Source: Sulfurimonas sp.
GTDB taxonomy: Bacteria; Campylobacterota; Campylobacteria; Campylobacterales; Sulfurimonadaceae
Assembly (NCBI GenBank): GCA_021648285.1
Contig: JAKITC010000009.1
Location: 1 to 64,000 of the forward strand
Length of the DNA stretch: 64,000 bases
Direction of reading: 5' to 3'
In this document: piece after piece, positions 1-9,527 of the stretch
Layout: each line of letters starts with the position of its first letter
Position numbering within the stretch: the stretch's first letter is position 1
Position numbers and translations under genes: made by a program
Notes under the pieces: generated by a model
Database searches by the model: none
What the model was told of the DNA's origin: nothing
The model's input: the letters and a program-made list of their open reading frames with translations, nothing else

Positions 1-1
1 T

Positions 2-193
2 CAACTGTTAACTCCGGCAATGACTCCTATGAAAATAACTTACGATTTGAAAAGCTTTTGGGAGAACTCATACAGCGAGGTCAGAAAAGAAGTAAGAGGT
101 AAATATAAAAGGCACTATTGGCCAGAGGACCCTTTTGAAGCGATTGCCACTAGTAAAACTAAAAAACATATGATGAAGAAGGTGGAAGAGTAA
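2..193 (+). CDS. hrpB: HrpB-type ATP-dependent helicase, C-terminal end (partial)
   Basis: The frame starting at base 2 is open to the TAA at 191-193 and gives the last 63 residues of a protein whose start lies before the window. The string PMKITYDLKSFWENSY followed by VRKEVRGKYKRHYWPEDP matches the C-terminal signature of HrpB DExH helicases (a Trp/Phe pair, an RKE(M/V)RG(R/K)Y segment and a WPxDP segment, then basic residues). HrpB is a putative RNA/DNA helicase of poorly known role. The gene ends 6 bases before the first copy of the 28-base repeat that brackets the defence island, so it marks the chromosomal side of the island. Confidence 0.85.
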   Translation, partial: QLLTPAMTPMKITYDLKSFWENSYSEVRKEVRGKYKRHYWPEDPFEAIATSKTKKHMMKKVEE

Positions 194-199
194 GTTTGA

Positions 200-227
200 A
201 GTCCATCATATTTAAAATCTCCAAAGT
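200..227. repeat. Left copy of the 28-base direct repeat flanking the defence island
   Basis: This 28-mer, containing tcatatttaaaatctccaaa, recurs in the same orientation at 14771-14798 with a single A/G difference at its sixth base. It begins 6 bases after the hrpB stop codon. The two copies enclose every defence gene in the window. They could be the attachment or target duplication of an integrated element, or ends of an unrecognised transposon. No integrase gene was found between them. The rest of 193-370 is AT-rich and shows no gene. Confidence 0.6.
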
Positions 228-370
228 CTACAGTTCTATTTTGATTCTAAGGCACTCGGTCAAGACATTGAGATAAATGGTAATTTTTATATAAAATTTA
301 GCTAAAATAGAATAACTAAATTGTTTTACTATATGTTAAATAATATTATAAATTAAAAAGCAGTAGGCAT

Positions 371-3300
371 ATGTTAATAGACAATAAAAAAAATGGAAAA
401 GTTGGAGATGTTTTAAAGCAAAACATTAAAAACAATAGTAAACTTTCTATTATCTCAGCCTATTTTACCATCTATGCTTTTGCAGAGTTAAAAAAAGAAC
501 TTACTCGTATTAAAGAGCTTAAACTTCTATTTACCGCACCAATTTATCAAAATAACTATATTAATAATCCTCTTTTTGGAGAAGTTGAAGAGATTAAGTC
601 TAAAAACTCTCTACAACAAGTACCTATTGCTCGTGAGTGTGCAGCTTGGATAAAAGAGAAGGTGAAAATTAAAGAGGTTAAGACCCAAGGTGTGATCCCT
701 TTTAATCTCTATCATATTGACAATGCTAATGACACGATAGCCATTCAAGGAAGCTCAAACTTTTCCTCGGTTGGACTTGGATACACAAACTCTGACTCTT
801 TTCATATGAATACACTTGTTAAAGACAGTGAAACGACAAGAGAATTTTTATCTACATTTGATGAGATTTGGAACAACAAGAGTATAGTTCATAACATCAA
901 AGAGAATTTTCTTAGTAGCATTGAAGAGATCTATGAAGATAAATCTCCAGAATTTTTATATTTCCTCACACTTTACAATATTTTCAAAGAGTTCATAGGC
1001 GAGCTTGATGAAGAGAAAATTTTGCGTTCAAAAACGGGCTTTAAAGATACCCTTGTTTGGAATAAGCTTTATAATTTCCAAAGAGATGGTGTTCTAGGTG
1101 CTATAGATAAGCTTGAAAAGTACAATGGCTGTATCATCGCTGATAGTGTAGGACTTGGTAAAACCTTTGAAGCACTTGCGGTTATAAAGTATTATGAACT
1201 TAGAAACGACAGAGTTTTAGTTTTAGCACCTAAAAAATTAAGAGAAAACTGGTCTATATATACAGTCAATGACAAAAGAAATATCTTAGCAGACGATAGA
1301 TTTAACTACGATGTTTTAAACCATACCGACCTTACAAGAACAAAAGGTATGAGTGGAGAAATAAATCTTTCTACACTCAACTGGGAAAACTACGACCTTA
1401 TAGTTATAGACGAATCTCATAACTTTAGAAACAGTGGCACTACAAACAAAAAGAAAAAAACTAAATCACGATATGCAAGGCTACTTGAAGATGTCCTCAA
1501 AAAAGGTGTAAAAACAAAAGTTCTAATGCTATCAGCTACACCAGTAAACAATAAGCTCAATGATTTAAAGAACCAAGTGGCGTTTATTACAGAGGCTAAA
1601 GACAATGCTTTTAACGAGCAAGGTATAAAATCAATAGAACAGGCACTTAAAAAATCTCAAAATAAGTTTAATAACTGGATGAAACTTAGTGAAAAAGAGA
1701 GAACTACAGCAAAACTCTTAGATAGTCTCAATTTTGATTATTTCAAACTTCTTGACTTAGTGACTATTGCTAGAAGTAGAAAGCATATTGAAAAATATTA
1801 TGACACTACAGATATAGGTAAATTTCCACAGAGAAACAAGCCTATAACTTTAAAGCCTGATATCGATACACAAAACTCTTTTCCTCCACTCTCAGAGATA
1901 AATAAGACTATACGAAGAATGACTCTGTCGGCTTACTCTCCTTTAAAGTATGTCTATCCTCATAAACAAGAGGAATACTCTGAAAAATATGACATCGACT
2001 TAGGTAATGGTAGAGTATTTAAGCAAGTTGATAGAGAGAACTCTCTTATTCATCTTATGCGTGTAAATCTACTAAAGCGTATGGAAAGCTCTATAAACTC
2101 TTTTTCTCTCACACTTATAAAGCTGATAGATACAAACCAGAATATCATAGACCTTATAGATAATCATAGTGATGGCAGTTATGAAGAAGCGAGCATAGTT
2201 GATGTAGATATTGACAGTGATGAGTATGCTTCACAACTCATAGGAAACAAGGTAAAAGTTTTAATTTCTGATGTTGATAAAATTAGATGGAAACAAGACT
2301 TACAAAGTGATTTAGATAAACTTGAAGAGCTACTCGCTGACTCAGTAGAGGTCGACAACACAAGAGATAATAAACTGAAAATACTAAAAGAACAAATCAG
2401 CCAAAAGATACAAAATCCTTTTAACGGAGACAATAAAAAAGTCATTATATTTACAGCCTTTTCAGACACAGCGGAATACCTATATAAAAATATAAATCAA
2501 TGGGCTAAAGCAGAGTTCGGTGTTGAAAGCTGTCTAATAACTGGAAGTGGTACAAACAAAACTACACTTACTGCAAAACATAAAGATTTAAACTCACTTC
2601 TAACTAACTTTTCCCCTATCTCAAAAAGCAGAGATAAAACAGACCCTGATGCAACTACAGAAATAGATATACTCATAGCTACTGATTGTATCAGCGAGGG
2701 GCAAAACTTACAAGATTGTGATTATCTCGTTAACTACGATATTCATTGGAACCCTGTTCGCATCATCCAAAGATTTGGTCGTATAGATAGACTTGGCTCA
2801 AAAAATGACACTATCCAACTCGTTAACTTTTGGGCAAATATGGAGCTTGATGAGTACATAAACTTAGAAAGTCGTGTAAGTGGTAGAATGGTTCTGCTTG
2901 ATGTATCTGCAACAGGCGAAGAAAATATCATAGATATAAATAACACAAATGATATGAATGATTTATCTTACAGAGCTAAACAACTCAAAGAGCTTCAAGA
3001 GACGGTCATAGACTTAGAAGATGTAAGTGGTGGTATATCCATAACAGACTTAACACTTAATGACTTTAAAATGGATTTGATGGGCTACTTGAAAACTGAC
3101 GAAGAGAGTTTAAAAAGAAGTCCATTAGGTGTTCATAGTGTAGTTCTAAATCAAGATACTCAAAATAGCACTATTGGAACTGGAACGATATTTTGTCTAA
3201 GACTTTTAAAAAATGAAGTTCATACAGATAACTACTCACTAGAGCCTTACTACCTTGTTTATGTTAATGAGAACAATGAAATCAAGCTAGGTTTTACAAG

Positions 3301-3574
3301 TGCTAAAACTATACTTGACATCTATAAAAACCTTTGTATGGGTAAAGAAGAAGCTATAAGTGAAGTAGTAAAACTCTTTGAAGAAGATACCGAGAATTAT
3401 CAAGATATGAGTAAATATACAACTCAGTTAAAAACAGCAGTAGAGAGCATAATAGGTAAAAAAGAAGAGAGTGGAATAGACTCACTTTTTTCTCGTGGTG
3501 GTACAACTATCTCCAGTGATTTTTTTACGGCAATAGAAGATTTTGAGCTTATATCTTACTTGGTAATCAAATGA
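371..3574 (+). CDS. SNF2-type DEAD/DEAH helicase with N-terminal phospholipase D-like domain
   Basis: A 1067-residue protein. The N-terminal part (about 1-180) resembles PLD-like nuclease domains, with GSSNFSSVGL near residue 126, but the HxK of the HKD motif reads H-I-D, so phosphodiesterase activity is doubtful. A superfamily 2 motor follows: Walker A ADSVGLGKTF (about 256-265), motif II DESH (about 346), motif III SAT, and motif VI QRFGRIDRLGS (about 800). The family is common in phage-defence and restriction loci, where the PLD module is thought to act on DNA tracked by the helicase. It is the first gene of the island and overlaps the DUF4391 gene by 4 bases, implying one transcript. Its exact role with the type III enzyme is inference. 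Confidence 0.85.
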   Translation: MLIDNKKNGKVGDVLKQNIKNNSKLSIISAYFTIYAFAELKKELTRIKELKLLFTAPIYQNNYINNPLFGEVEEIKSKNSLQQVPIARECAAWIKEKVKIKEVKTQGVIPFNLYHIDNANDTIAIQGSSNFSSVGLGYTNSDSFHMNTLVKDSETTREFLSTFDEIWNNKSIVHNIKENFLSSIEEIYEDKSPEFLYFLTLYNIFKEFIGELDEEKILRSKTGFKDTLVWNKLYNFQRDGVLGAIDKLEKYNGCIIADSVGLGKTFEALAVIKYYELRNDRVLVLAPKKLRENWSIYTVNDKRNILADDRFNYDVLNHTDLTRTKGMSGEINLSTLNWENYDLIVIDESHNFRNSGTTNKKKKTKSRYARLLEDVLKKGVKTKVLMLSATPVNNKLNDLKNQVAFITEAKDNAFNEQGIKSIEQALKKSQNKFNNWMKLSEKERTTAKLLDSLNFDYFKLLDLVTIARSRKHIEKYYDTTDIGKFPQRNKPITLKPDIDTQNSFPPLSEINKTIRRMTLSAYSPLKYVYPHKQEEYSEKYDIDLGNGRVFKQVDRENSLIHLMRVNLLKRMESSINSFSLTLIKLIDTNQNIIDLIDNHSDGSYEEASIVDVDIDSDEYASQLIGNKVKVLISDVDKIRWKQDLQSDLDKLEELLADSVEVDNTRDNKLKILKEQISQKIQNPFNGDNKKVIIFTAFSDTAEYLYKNINQWAKAEFGVESCLITGSGTNKTTLTAKHKDLNSLLTNFSPISKSRDKTDPDATTEIDILIATDCISEGQNLQDCDYLVNYDIHWNPVRIIQRFGRIDRLGSKNDTIQLVNFWANMELDEYINLESRVSGRMVLLDVSATGEENIIDINNTNDMNDLSYRAKQLKELQETVIDLEDVSGGISITDLTLNDFKMDLMGYLKTDEESLKRSPLGVHSVVLNQDTQNSTIGTGTIFCLRLLKNEVHTDNYSLEPYYLVYVNENNEIKLGFTSAKTILDIYKNLCMGKEEAISEVVKLFEEDTENYQDMSKYTTQLKTAVESIIGKKEESGIDSLFSRGGTTISSDFFTAIEDFELISYLVIK

Positions 3575-4305
3575 AAAAAACGCTATTAGACAAGCTAAAT
3601 ATTCCTCTTACATGTAAGATAAACCGTAAGCTATTTAAAAAGCAGTTTATAGAAAACTTTTCACTAAACGCCACTGAGAAAAAAATCATAAGTGAAGATG
3701 TAGAGAACATCACTTTAGAGTATCTTCTAAACAAAGACAAAATAAACATAGCACCTTTTAGCGATGAGGAGAATGACTACTCAGAGATAGCGTTTATAAG
3801 AGTAGAACTATTAAGCACTAAGAGACTAAAAAAACTATCAAACATTATTCAAAATATCCCTTATCCTCTTATCGTGGTCTTTGCTGATGAAAACAAGATT
3901 TGCATAAACATAAGTCCTAAAAGAATCAACAAAAATGATAGCTCTAAATTAGTCGTAGAAGAGAGCTATTTTACAGCATGGATTGATTTAGATAACAGTA
4001 GTAAAATAGAGCAAGAGTTTTTAGAAAGTTTAGAGATAAAAAACCATCCATTTACTAACTTTTTAGAGTTTTACAACAGTTACTCAAATTTGGCGATTAC
4101 GTTTAATGCTTCACAATACAGTGGAACTTTAGAACAAAGTGTTGATACAAAAGAATTGCTCAAAGAGATACAGGAAGTTGAGTTAAGTATTAACGATATA
4201 ATCTCAAAGATAAAAAAAGAAACAGATATACGAGAAAAAGTAAATCTAAGTATAGAGCTTAAAAAGTTAAATGATAAACTAGAAAGTTTAAAAGGTAAGT
4301 TGTAA
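3571..4305 (+). CDS. DUF4391 domain protein
   Basis: A 244-residue soluble protein with the general pattern of DUF4391: an N-terminal KTLLDKLNIP, a central IPYPLIVVFADENK strand-turn-strand, and KRIN followed by the ESYFTAW segment. The last 60 residues are a charged helix likely to form a coiled coil. The ATG overlaps the stop of the helicase gene (ATGA) and the stop abuts the PemK-like gene, so the three are probably co-translated. DUF4391 proteins tend to sit beside helicases and DNA methyltransferases. Their molecular function is unknown to me, and the sequence shows no nuclease or ATPase motif. Confidence 0.75.
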   Translation: MKKTLLDKLNIPLTCKINRKLFKKQFIENFSLNATEKKIISEDVENITLEYLLNKDKINIAPFSDEENDYSEIAFIRVELLSTKRLKKLSNIIQNIPYPLIVVFADENKICINISPKRINKNDSSKLVVEESYFTAWIDLDNSSKIEQEFLESLEIKNHPFTNFLEFYNSYSNLAITFNASQYSGTLEQSVDTKELLKEIQEVELSINDIISKIKKETDIREKVNLSIELKKLNDKLESLKGKL

Positions 4306-4710
4306 ATGGAACAGTTTGATAAGTGGAATGAAGTTAAAAAACATACAAGTACAAAAAGCAGAAAACTAGGAATCAAACCAAGAGAGATTTTTTGGGTTAA
4401 AATTGGACATAACTTAGGTAGTGAAGAGTATGGGAAGGACAAAGACTTTACTAGACCAGTTATAATTATAAGAAAATTGACACATGATTTATTTATTGGT
4501 ATTCCCCTGACAAGCTCTTTAAAAGATAATGATTATTTTCATAAATTTAGCTATACAAACAAAACAAGAGGTGATATTGATAATTCAGCAATGATATTGC
4601 AACTAAGAACTTTTAGTATAAAAAGAGTTTTAAGTAAAATAGGTATGGTAAATAAAGAAGACTTTATAAAAATAGTAGAAAAGACTCAGAGGCTGATTAA
4701 CCCCACTTAA
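4306..4710 (+). CDS. PemK/MazF-like protein, copy 1
   Basis: A 134-residue protein whose centre has the PemK/MazF beta-barrel pattern: GIKPREIFWVKIGHN, then RPVIIIRKL, then FIGIPLTSS, then SAMILQLRTFSIKRV. MazF/PemK toxins are sequence-specific mRNA interferases. A second copy lies at 9087-9527. No antitoxin ORF is next to either, which is unusual for a toxin, so these may be toxins controlled by other island genes or catalytically altered accessory proteins. The start follows the DUF4391 stop directly. The stop codon lies inside a perfect hairpin (4702-4718). Confidence 0.75.
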   Translation: MEQFDKWNEVKKHTSTKSRKLGIKPREIFWVKIGHNLGSEEYGKDKDFTRPVIIIRKLTHDLFIGIPLTSSLKDNDYFHKFSYTNKTRGDIDNSAMILQLRTFSIKRVLSKIGMVNKEDFIKIVEKTQRLINPT

Positions 4711-4731
4711 AAAGTGGGTGTGCCCGAAGGC
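4702..4731 (+). other. Two consecutive hairpins over the stop codon of PemK-like copy 1
   Basis: Hairpin 1 has a 7-bp stem CCCACTT/AAGTGGG (4702-4708 with 4712-4718) and an AAA loop. The UAA stop starts at the last stem base. Hairpin 2 is GCC-CGAA-GGC (4722-4731). The same layout with different stems follows PemK-like copy 2 at 9517-9549. There is no U-tract, so a simple Rho-independent terminator is not supported. Confidence 0.55.
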
Positions 4732-4786
4732 GAATTATGAGTGTATTATACACTAAACAAAGAAAAATTTCAAGAGGTGAAAACAG

Positions 4787-6664
4787 ATGAACAAACTAGA
4801 CGGAAAAAGTAAAGATATAGTAAGTGAAAATATACGAAATTTAAAAGAGCTATTTCCTGAAGTTTTTTCTGAGGGTAAGATAGACTTTGCAAAACTACAA
4901 GAAGAACTAGGCGAGTTTACTGAAAAAGAGAACGAACGCTACAACTTCACTTGGAACGGTAAGCAAGAAGCCAAACGCATAGCGCAAACACCATCTACGG
5001 CAACACTTAGACCTTGCAAAGAGGAGTCTAAAGACTGGGAAACTACTCAAAATCTCTACATAGAGGGCGATAACTTAGAGGTGTTAAAGCTTCTGCAAAA
5101 GTCTTACCATAAAAAAGTGAAGATGATATATATAGACCCACCTTACAACACAGGTAAAGATTTTGTGTACAAAGACAATTTTAGAGACAACATCAAAAAC
5201 TATATGGAGCAAACAGGGCAGATAGATAGTGATGGAAACAGACTAAGTACAAATAGTGATACAAATGGTAGGTATCATAGTGATTGGCTGAGTATGATGT
5301 ACCCGCGCTTGAAATTGGCTAGGAATCTGCTTAAAGATGATGGGGTTATTTTTATAAGTATTGATGATAATGAAGTGGCTAACCTTAGGAAGCTTTGTGA
5401 TGAGATATTTGGAGAAGACAATTATATTCAAGAAATAGTTTGGGAAAAGAAATTTTCACCTCAAAATGATGCAAAATATTTTTCCTTAAACCACGAACAA
5501 ATTTTATGTTATGCTAAAAATAAACCTCTCTTTAGTAGAAAGTTATTGCCAATGACTAGTGAACAAAAAGCAAGATACAAGAATCCAGATAATGATGAAA
5601 GAGGTGTTTGGCAAAGTGATAACCTTACAGTAGCAAGAATGACAGAAAAAGATAGATATGAAATAGAACTACCTAATGGTGAAAAACAATTCCCAACTGA
5701 AGGAAGAAGCTGGGGTGTTTCAAAAGAGAAATTTGAAGAACTTAAAAATGATAATAGAATTTGGTTCGGTGCAAATGGTTCAGGGGTTCCAAGGTTAAAA
5801 AGGTTCTTATCTGAAATACAACAAGGAATAGTACCAATTTCAATTTTTTATCATTCAGATGTAGGACATACACAAGAAGCTAGTAAAGAAGTAAAAGCAC
5901 TATTTGGCGATAAAAAATATTTTGATTATCCAAAACCAATGAGATTATTAAAGCAAATATTACATATAGGAATAAATTCAAATGATGTAATCTTAGATTT
6001 TTTTAGTGGTTCTGCAACAATAGCACATTCTACTATGCAATTAAATAGTGAAGACGAAGGTAAGAGAAAATATATCTGTGTTCAACTCCCTGAAAAAACA
6101 GATAAAAAAAGCGAAGCCTATAAAGCAGGATATAAAAACATCTGTGAAATAGGAAAAGAACGAATCCGAAGAGCAGGAGAAAAGATAATAGCTGATAACC
6201 CAGACAAAGACCTCTCAAATCTCGATATAGGTTTTAAAGTCTATAAACTCGATAGCTCAAATATAAAAGAGTGGGATAGCTCGTTTGATAACCTTGAAAC
6301 AAACCTACTAAATGCAGTAGACAATATCAAAAGCGACAGAACAAGCCAAGACCTACTCTACGAAATCCTCTTAAAATATGGCTTAGATTTAACTCTACAT
6401 GTAGAAGAACTAAACATAGAAGGAAAAACAGTCTACAACATAGGTAATGGAGCCTTAGTAGTCTGCCTAGATGACAACATAACCATAGAAGTAGTCCAAG
6501 CCATAGCCGAGTTCATAAAAGAACAAGTAGTCTATGACGAAGAGAAGAAAAAAAGACACGCAAGAGTTGTGTTTAAAGATAAAAGCTTTGCTGATACAAA
6601 TGTAAAGACGAATGCTATACAAGTGCTTAAGCAGTTTGATATTGATGAAGTTGTGAGTATTTAA
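4787..6664 (+). CDS. mod: Type III restriction-modification system DNA methyltransferase (Mod)
   Basis: A 625-residue site-specific adenine-N6 methyltransferase of the beta class: motif IV DPPYNTG at residues 117-123 precedes the AdoMet-binding motif FSGSAT near 406. The roughly 180-residue stretch between them is the expected target-recognition domain. Length and motif order fit type III Mod subunits. Mod supplies sequence recognition for both methylation and cleavage with Res. A good ribosome-binding site (GAGGTGA) precedes the ATG. In most type III loci res follows mod directly; here res lies 4.7 kb downstream and a RloC-like gene starts 1 base after the mod stop. Confidence 0.92.
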   Translation: MNKLDGKSKDIVSENIRNLKELFPEVFSEGKIDFAKLQEELGEFTEKENERYNFTWNGKQEAKRIAQTPSTATLRPCKEESKDWETTQNLYIEGDNLEVLKLLQKSYHKKVKMIYIDPPYNTGKDFVYKDNFRDNIKNYMEQTGQIDSDGNRLSTNSDTNGRYHSDWLSMMYPRLKLARNLLKDDGVIFISIDDNEVANLRKLCDEIFGEDNYIQEIVWEKKFSPQNDAKYFSLNHEQILCYAKNKPLFSRKLLPMTSEQKARYKNPDNDERGVWQSDNLTVARMTEKDRYEIELPNGEKQFPTEGRSWGVSKEKFEELKNDNRIWFGANGSGVPRLKRFLSEIQQGIVPISIFYHSDVGHTQEASKEVKALFGDKKYFDYPKPMRLLKQILHIGINSNDVILDFFSGSATIAHSTMQLNSEDEGKRKYICVQLPEKTDKKSEAYKAGYKNICEIGKERIRRAGEKIIADNPDKDLSNLDIGFKVYKLDSSNIKEWDSSFDNLETNLLNAVDNIKSDRTSQDLLYEILLKYGLDLTLHVEELNIEGKTVYNIGNGALVVCLDDNITIEVVQAIAEFIKEQVVYDEEKKKRHARVVFKDKSFADTNVKTNAIQVLKQFDIDEVVSI

Positions 6665-6665
6665 G

Positions 6666-9047
6666 ATGAGCAAAATAAAAAAATTAGATATTAATAATTT
6701 TGGTTCATTCAAAAATTATATTTGGAACAGTTCTGTTACTCCAGATTGTGAATTTAAAGATATTAATATAATTTATGGAAGAAATTATTCTGGCAAAACA
6801 ACATTGTCAAGAATATTTAAGTGTATTGAGAATAAAAGTTTACATACTGACTATAAAAGTCCTGAATTTTCGTTTACATTAGAAGATTCATCAATTATAC
6901 AAAGTAATGTACTCACTTTAAATAGTTTAGACTTATGTGTTTACAATACAGATTTTGTAAAAGAAAATTTAAACTGGTTGCATAATGAAGATGGTTCTAT
7001 AGAGCCTTTTACTGTGTTAGGTGGAGATAATAATGCAATTGAAATAAAAGTTAGGGAGATAACAGATAAATTGGGAGATAATCCTGATGAGGAAAAAGAA
7101 GAATATAGCAAAGGATTGTTATTTAAGTTAAAAGATGAAAAAGAAAAATATAATATAAGTTTTTTATTGCATAAAGAATTAAATGAAGAGTTAGAAAATA
7201 AACTTAAAAAGAAAGCAAATCAAGAGATAAAAACAAATAGTTTATATCAAAATGTAAACTATAGAATCAATAATATAAGAACAGATATTGAAACAATTAA
7301 AGCATCTAATATTCAAAAATTAGATGACGAATCAACAAAAAATTTAACTAAGCTGATAAATGAAGATATAAAATTAGATATAAAAATATTACCAGAACAA
7401 AAACCAAATTTTAAAAAATACTTCTTAGAAGTTCAAGAAATACTAAGTCGAAAAATCAAGCCATCAAATCCAATACAAGATTTATTAAATGATAATTTAC
7501 TGCAAGAATGGGTTCGTAGTGGTAGGCAGTATCATGAAAATAAAAGAGAAGATTGTGCTTTTTGTGGTAATCATATTGATGAACAATTATGGAAAAAGTT
7601 AGATGAGCATTTTAGTAAAGAATCTGAAGAGCTTAGAAGAGCAATAACTAAAACAATAGATTTATTAGAAGTAGCTAAAAATGGTTTAGGCTCTTTTATT
7701 AATTTTAATGAAGAGTATTTTTATAGTACATTACAAAGTAATATTAAAAGCTCATTAGATAAATGGAAAATATTAAAATCGACTTATCGCGATAATATCG
7801 AGAAGCTAATTACTCAATTAAATTCAAGACTAAAAGATATATTTACAAGTATTGAACTTCTACCTATAGATGATGCATCTAATAATATTTTAGAACTCAT
7901 CAAGGATATAAATGAGTTAATTAAGACGAATAACTTAAAAACAACAACATTACCAAAAGACCAATCTGAAGCACGAACTAAATTAAGACTCAGTGAAATA
8001 TCAAAATTTCTAGCTGATATAGATTATAATAAAAAACTTGAAAATATAGAACAAAGTAAAAATGAAGAAGAAAGACTTAAAGCGTCTAAAGATGTAATAA
8101 GTACTATAATTGAACAATATCAAGAAGATATTAGAAAGCTACAAACAGAACTTAACGATGAAAGTAAAGGTGCTGAACTCGTTAATGAATATTTAGAAAA
8201 ATTCTTTGGATACAATGGTTTTAAACTAGTAGCAGAAGATGAAACAACAGGCATAAAATATAAAATTATTAGAGATGGTGTTGAAGCTAAAAACCTAAGT
8301 GAGGGTGAATGTAGCTTAGTGTCATTTTGTTATTTTATAGCAAAAATAAAAGATAAATTAGAGGATGAAGTAAATCCAAATAGTTTAATACTATATATTG
8401 ATGACCCTATATCAAGTTTGGATAATAATCATATATTCTTTATATTTAGTCTAATAGAAAGTATCATTACCAAACCAAAAAAATATAAACAACTTTTTAT
8501 ATCTACACATAATTTAGATTTTTTAAAATATATAAAAAGGTTAACATCTCTTAATGATGAAACAAGTCACTTTATTATGGAAATGGAACAAAAACAAAAT
8601 AATAAAAGAAGTGTTTTAAGATTGATGCCAAAGCATTTAAAAGACTACACTACAGAGTTTAATTATTTATTTAATGAAATTTATAAACTTTATAAAGAAG
8701 TAAATGGTGAGAGGTCTCGACAAATTGAAAATACCTATAATCAATTTTATAATATTCCGAATAATATAAGAAAGTTTTTAGAATATTATTTGTTTTATAA
8801 ATATCCAAATACTAATAGTCCTCTTGATAATTTAGATAAGTTATTTAATGATAATGTTCCTAGTCTTTTAAACAGAGTTGTAAATGAATACTCACATTTA
8901 ACTTTTATAGACAGAGGTTGGAGTCCAATTGATGTTGCAGAAGTTGAGGAATGTGTGAAAATAGTTATTGAAAAAATAAAAGAAAAAGATGTCGAACAAT
9001 ATGAAGCTTTAAAACAGAGTATTGGAGCAGATACAAATGCCAATTAA
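6666..9047 (+). CDS. rloC: RloC/PrrC-like ABC ATPase, putative anticodon nuclease
   Basis: A 793-residue protein of the AAA_13 type. The ATPase head is split: Walker A GRNYSGKTT (38-46) near the N-terminus, then a long coiled coil with a CAFC zinc-hook motif at 297-300, then signature NLSEGECS (543-550), Walker B LILYIDDPISSLD (about 574-586) and a switch STH (613-615). The C-terminal domain has R702-x3-E706 and H744 (in NEYSH), the spacing of the R-x3-E...H triad that defines the tRNA-cleaving centre of PrrC and RloC. Established: RloC senses DNA damage through its Rad50-like head and cuts tRNA in the anticodon loop. It begins 1 base after mod, so it is probably co-expressed. Activity is inferred, not shown. 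Confidence 0.82.
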   Translation: MSKIKKLDINNFGSFKNYIWNSSVTPDCEFKDINIIYGRNYSGKTTLSRIFKCIENKSLHTDYKSPEFSFTLEDSSIIQSNVLTLNSLDLCVYNTDFVKENLNWLHNEDGSIEPFTVLGGDNNAIEIKVREITDKLGDNPDEEKEEYSKGLLFKLKDEKEKYNISFLLHKELNEELENKLKKKANQEIKTNSLYQNVNYRINNIRTDIETIKASNIQKLDDESTKNLTKLINEDIKLDIKILPEQKPNFKKYFLEVQEILSRKIKPSNPIQDLLNDNLLQEWVRSGRQYHENKREDCAFCGNHIDEQLWKKLDEHFSKESEELRRAITKTIDLLEVAKNGLGSFINFNEEYFYSTLQSNIKSSLDKWKILKSTYRDNIEKLITQLNSRLKDIFTSIELLPIDDASNNILELIKDINELIKTNNLKTTTLPKDQSEARTKLRLSEISKFLADIDYNKKLENIEQSKNEEERLKASKDVISTIIEQYQEDIRKLQTELNDESKGAELVNEYLEKFFGYNGFKLVAEDETTGIKYKIIRDGVEAKNLSEGECSLVSFCYFIAKIKDKLEDEVNPNSLILYIDDPISSLDNNHIFFIFSLIESIITKPKKYKQLFISTHNLDFLKYIKRLTSLNDETSHFIMEMEQKQNNKRSVLRLMPKHLKDYTTEFNYLFNEIYKLYKEVNGERSRQIENTYNQFYNIPNNIRKFLEYYLFYKYPNTNSPLDNLDKLFNDNVPSLLNRVVNEYSHLTFIDRGWSPIDVAEVEECVKIVIEKIKEKDVEQYEALKQSIGADTNAN

Positions 9048-9086
9048 ACAAACTCTGAAAGACCCTATAAATATTAGGAATAAAAA

Positions 9087-9527
9087 ATGAATCTAAACCA
9101 ACTAATCACCCAACTTTTTGACAAATGGAACATAGTAAAACAAAAAAGTCATTTTCATCAGAAAATCATAGGTATTAAAGAGCGTGATATTGTTTTTGTT
9201 AGAATGGGGCAAAATGTAGGTTATGAGCAAGATGGTAAGGGTGATGAGTTTTTAAGACCTGTAGTGATTATGAAAAAGTTTAATAAAAATATGTTTTTAG
9301 GTTTACCTTTAACGACAAAAAAGAAAGAAAATATCTATCATTATGAATTTACTTATACAAATAAAAGTAAAAATAACATAACAAATAGTGCTATATTGTC
9401 ACAAGTAAAAATGTTTGATACTAAGCGTGTTAAATATAAGAGTGGTGTTATGAACATAACTGATTTTAAAACTATGCATGAAAAATTTGTGAAAGTAACA
9501 AGACCTGAAGTAGTAACTTCCCCATAA
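9087..9527 (+). CDS. PemK/MazF-like protein, copy 2
   Basis: A 146-residue paralogue of the protein at 4306-4710. It shares FDKWN near the N-terminus, GIKxRxIxxV, RPVxIxxK, the F(I/L)G(I/L)PLT strand and a SAxxxQ segment. Both keep the general MazF barrel but I cannot confirm catalytic residues. The two copies flank mod and the RloC-like gene, suggesting duplication of a gene together with its 3' hairpins. No antitoxin is visible; the next ORF downstream (9593-9691) is only 32 codons and very basic. Confidence 0.72.
   Translation: MNLNQLITQLFDKWNIVKQKSHFHQKIIGIKERDIVFVRMGQNVGYEQDGKGDEFLRPVVIMKKFNKNMFLGLPLTTKKKENIYHYEFTYTNKSKNNITNSAILSQVKMFDTKRVKYKSGVMNITDFKTMHEKFVKVTRPEVVTSP

Noticed and set aside
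193-370. tRNA gene as the island's attachment site
   Set aside because: No cloverleaf or tRNA-like sequence lies beside either copy of the 28-base repeat.
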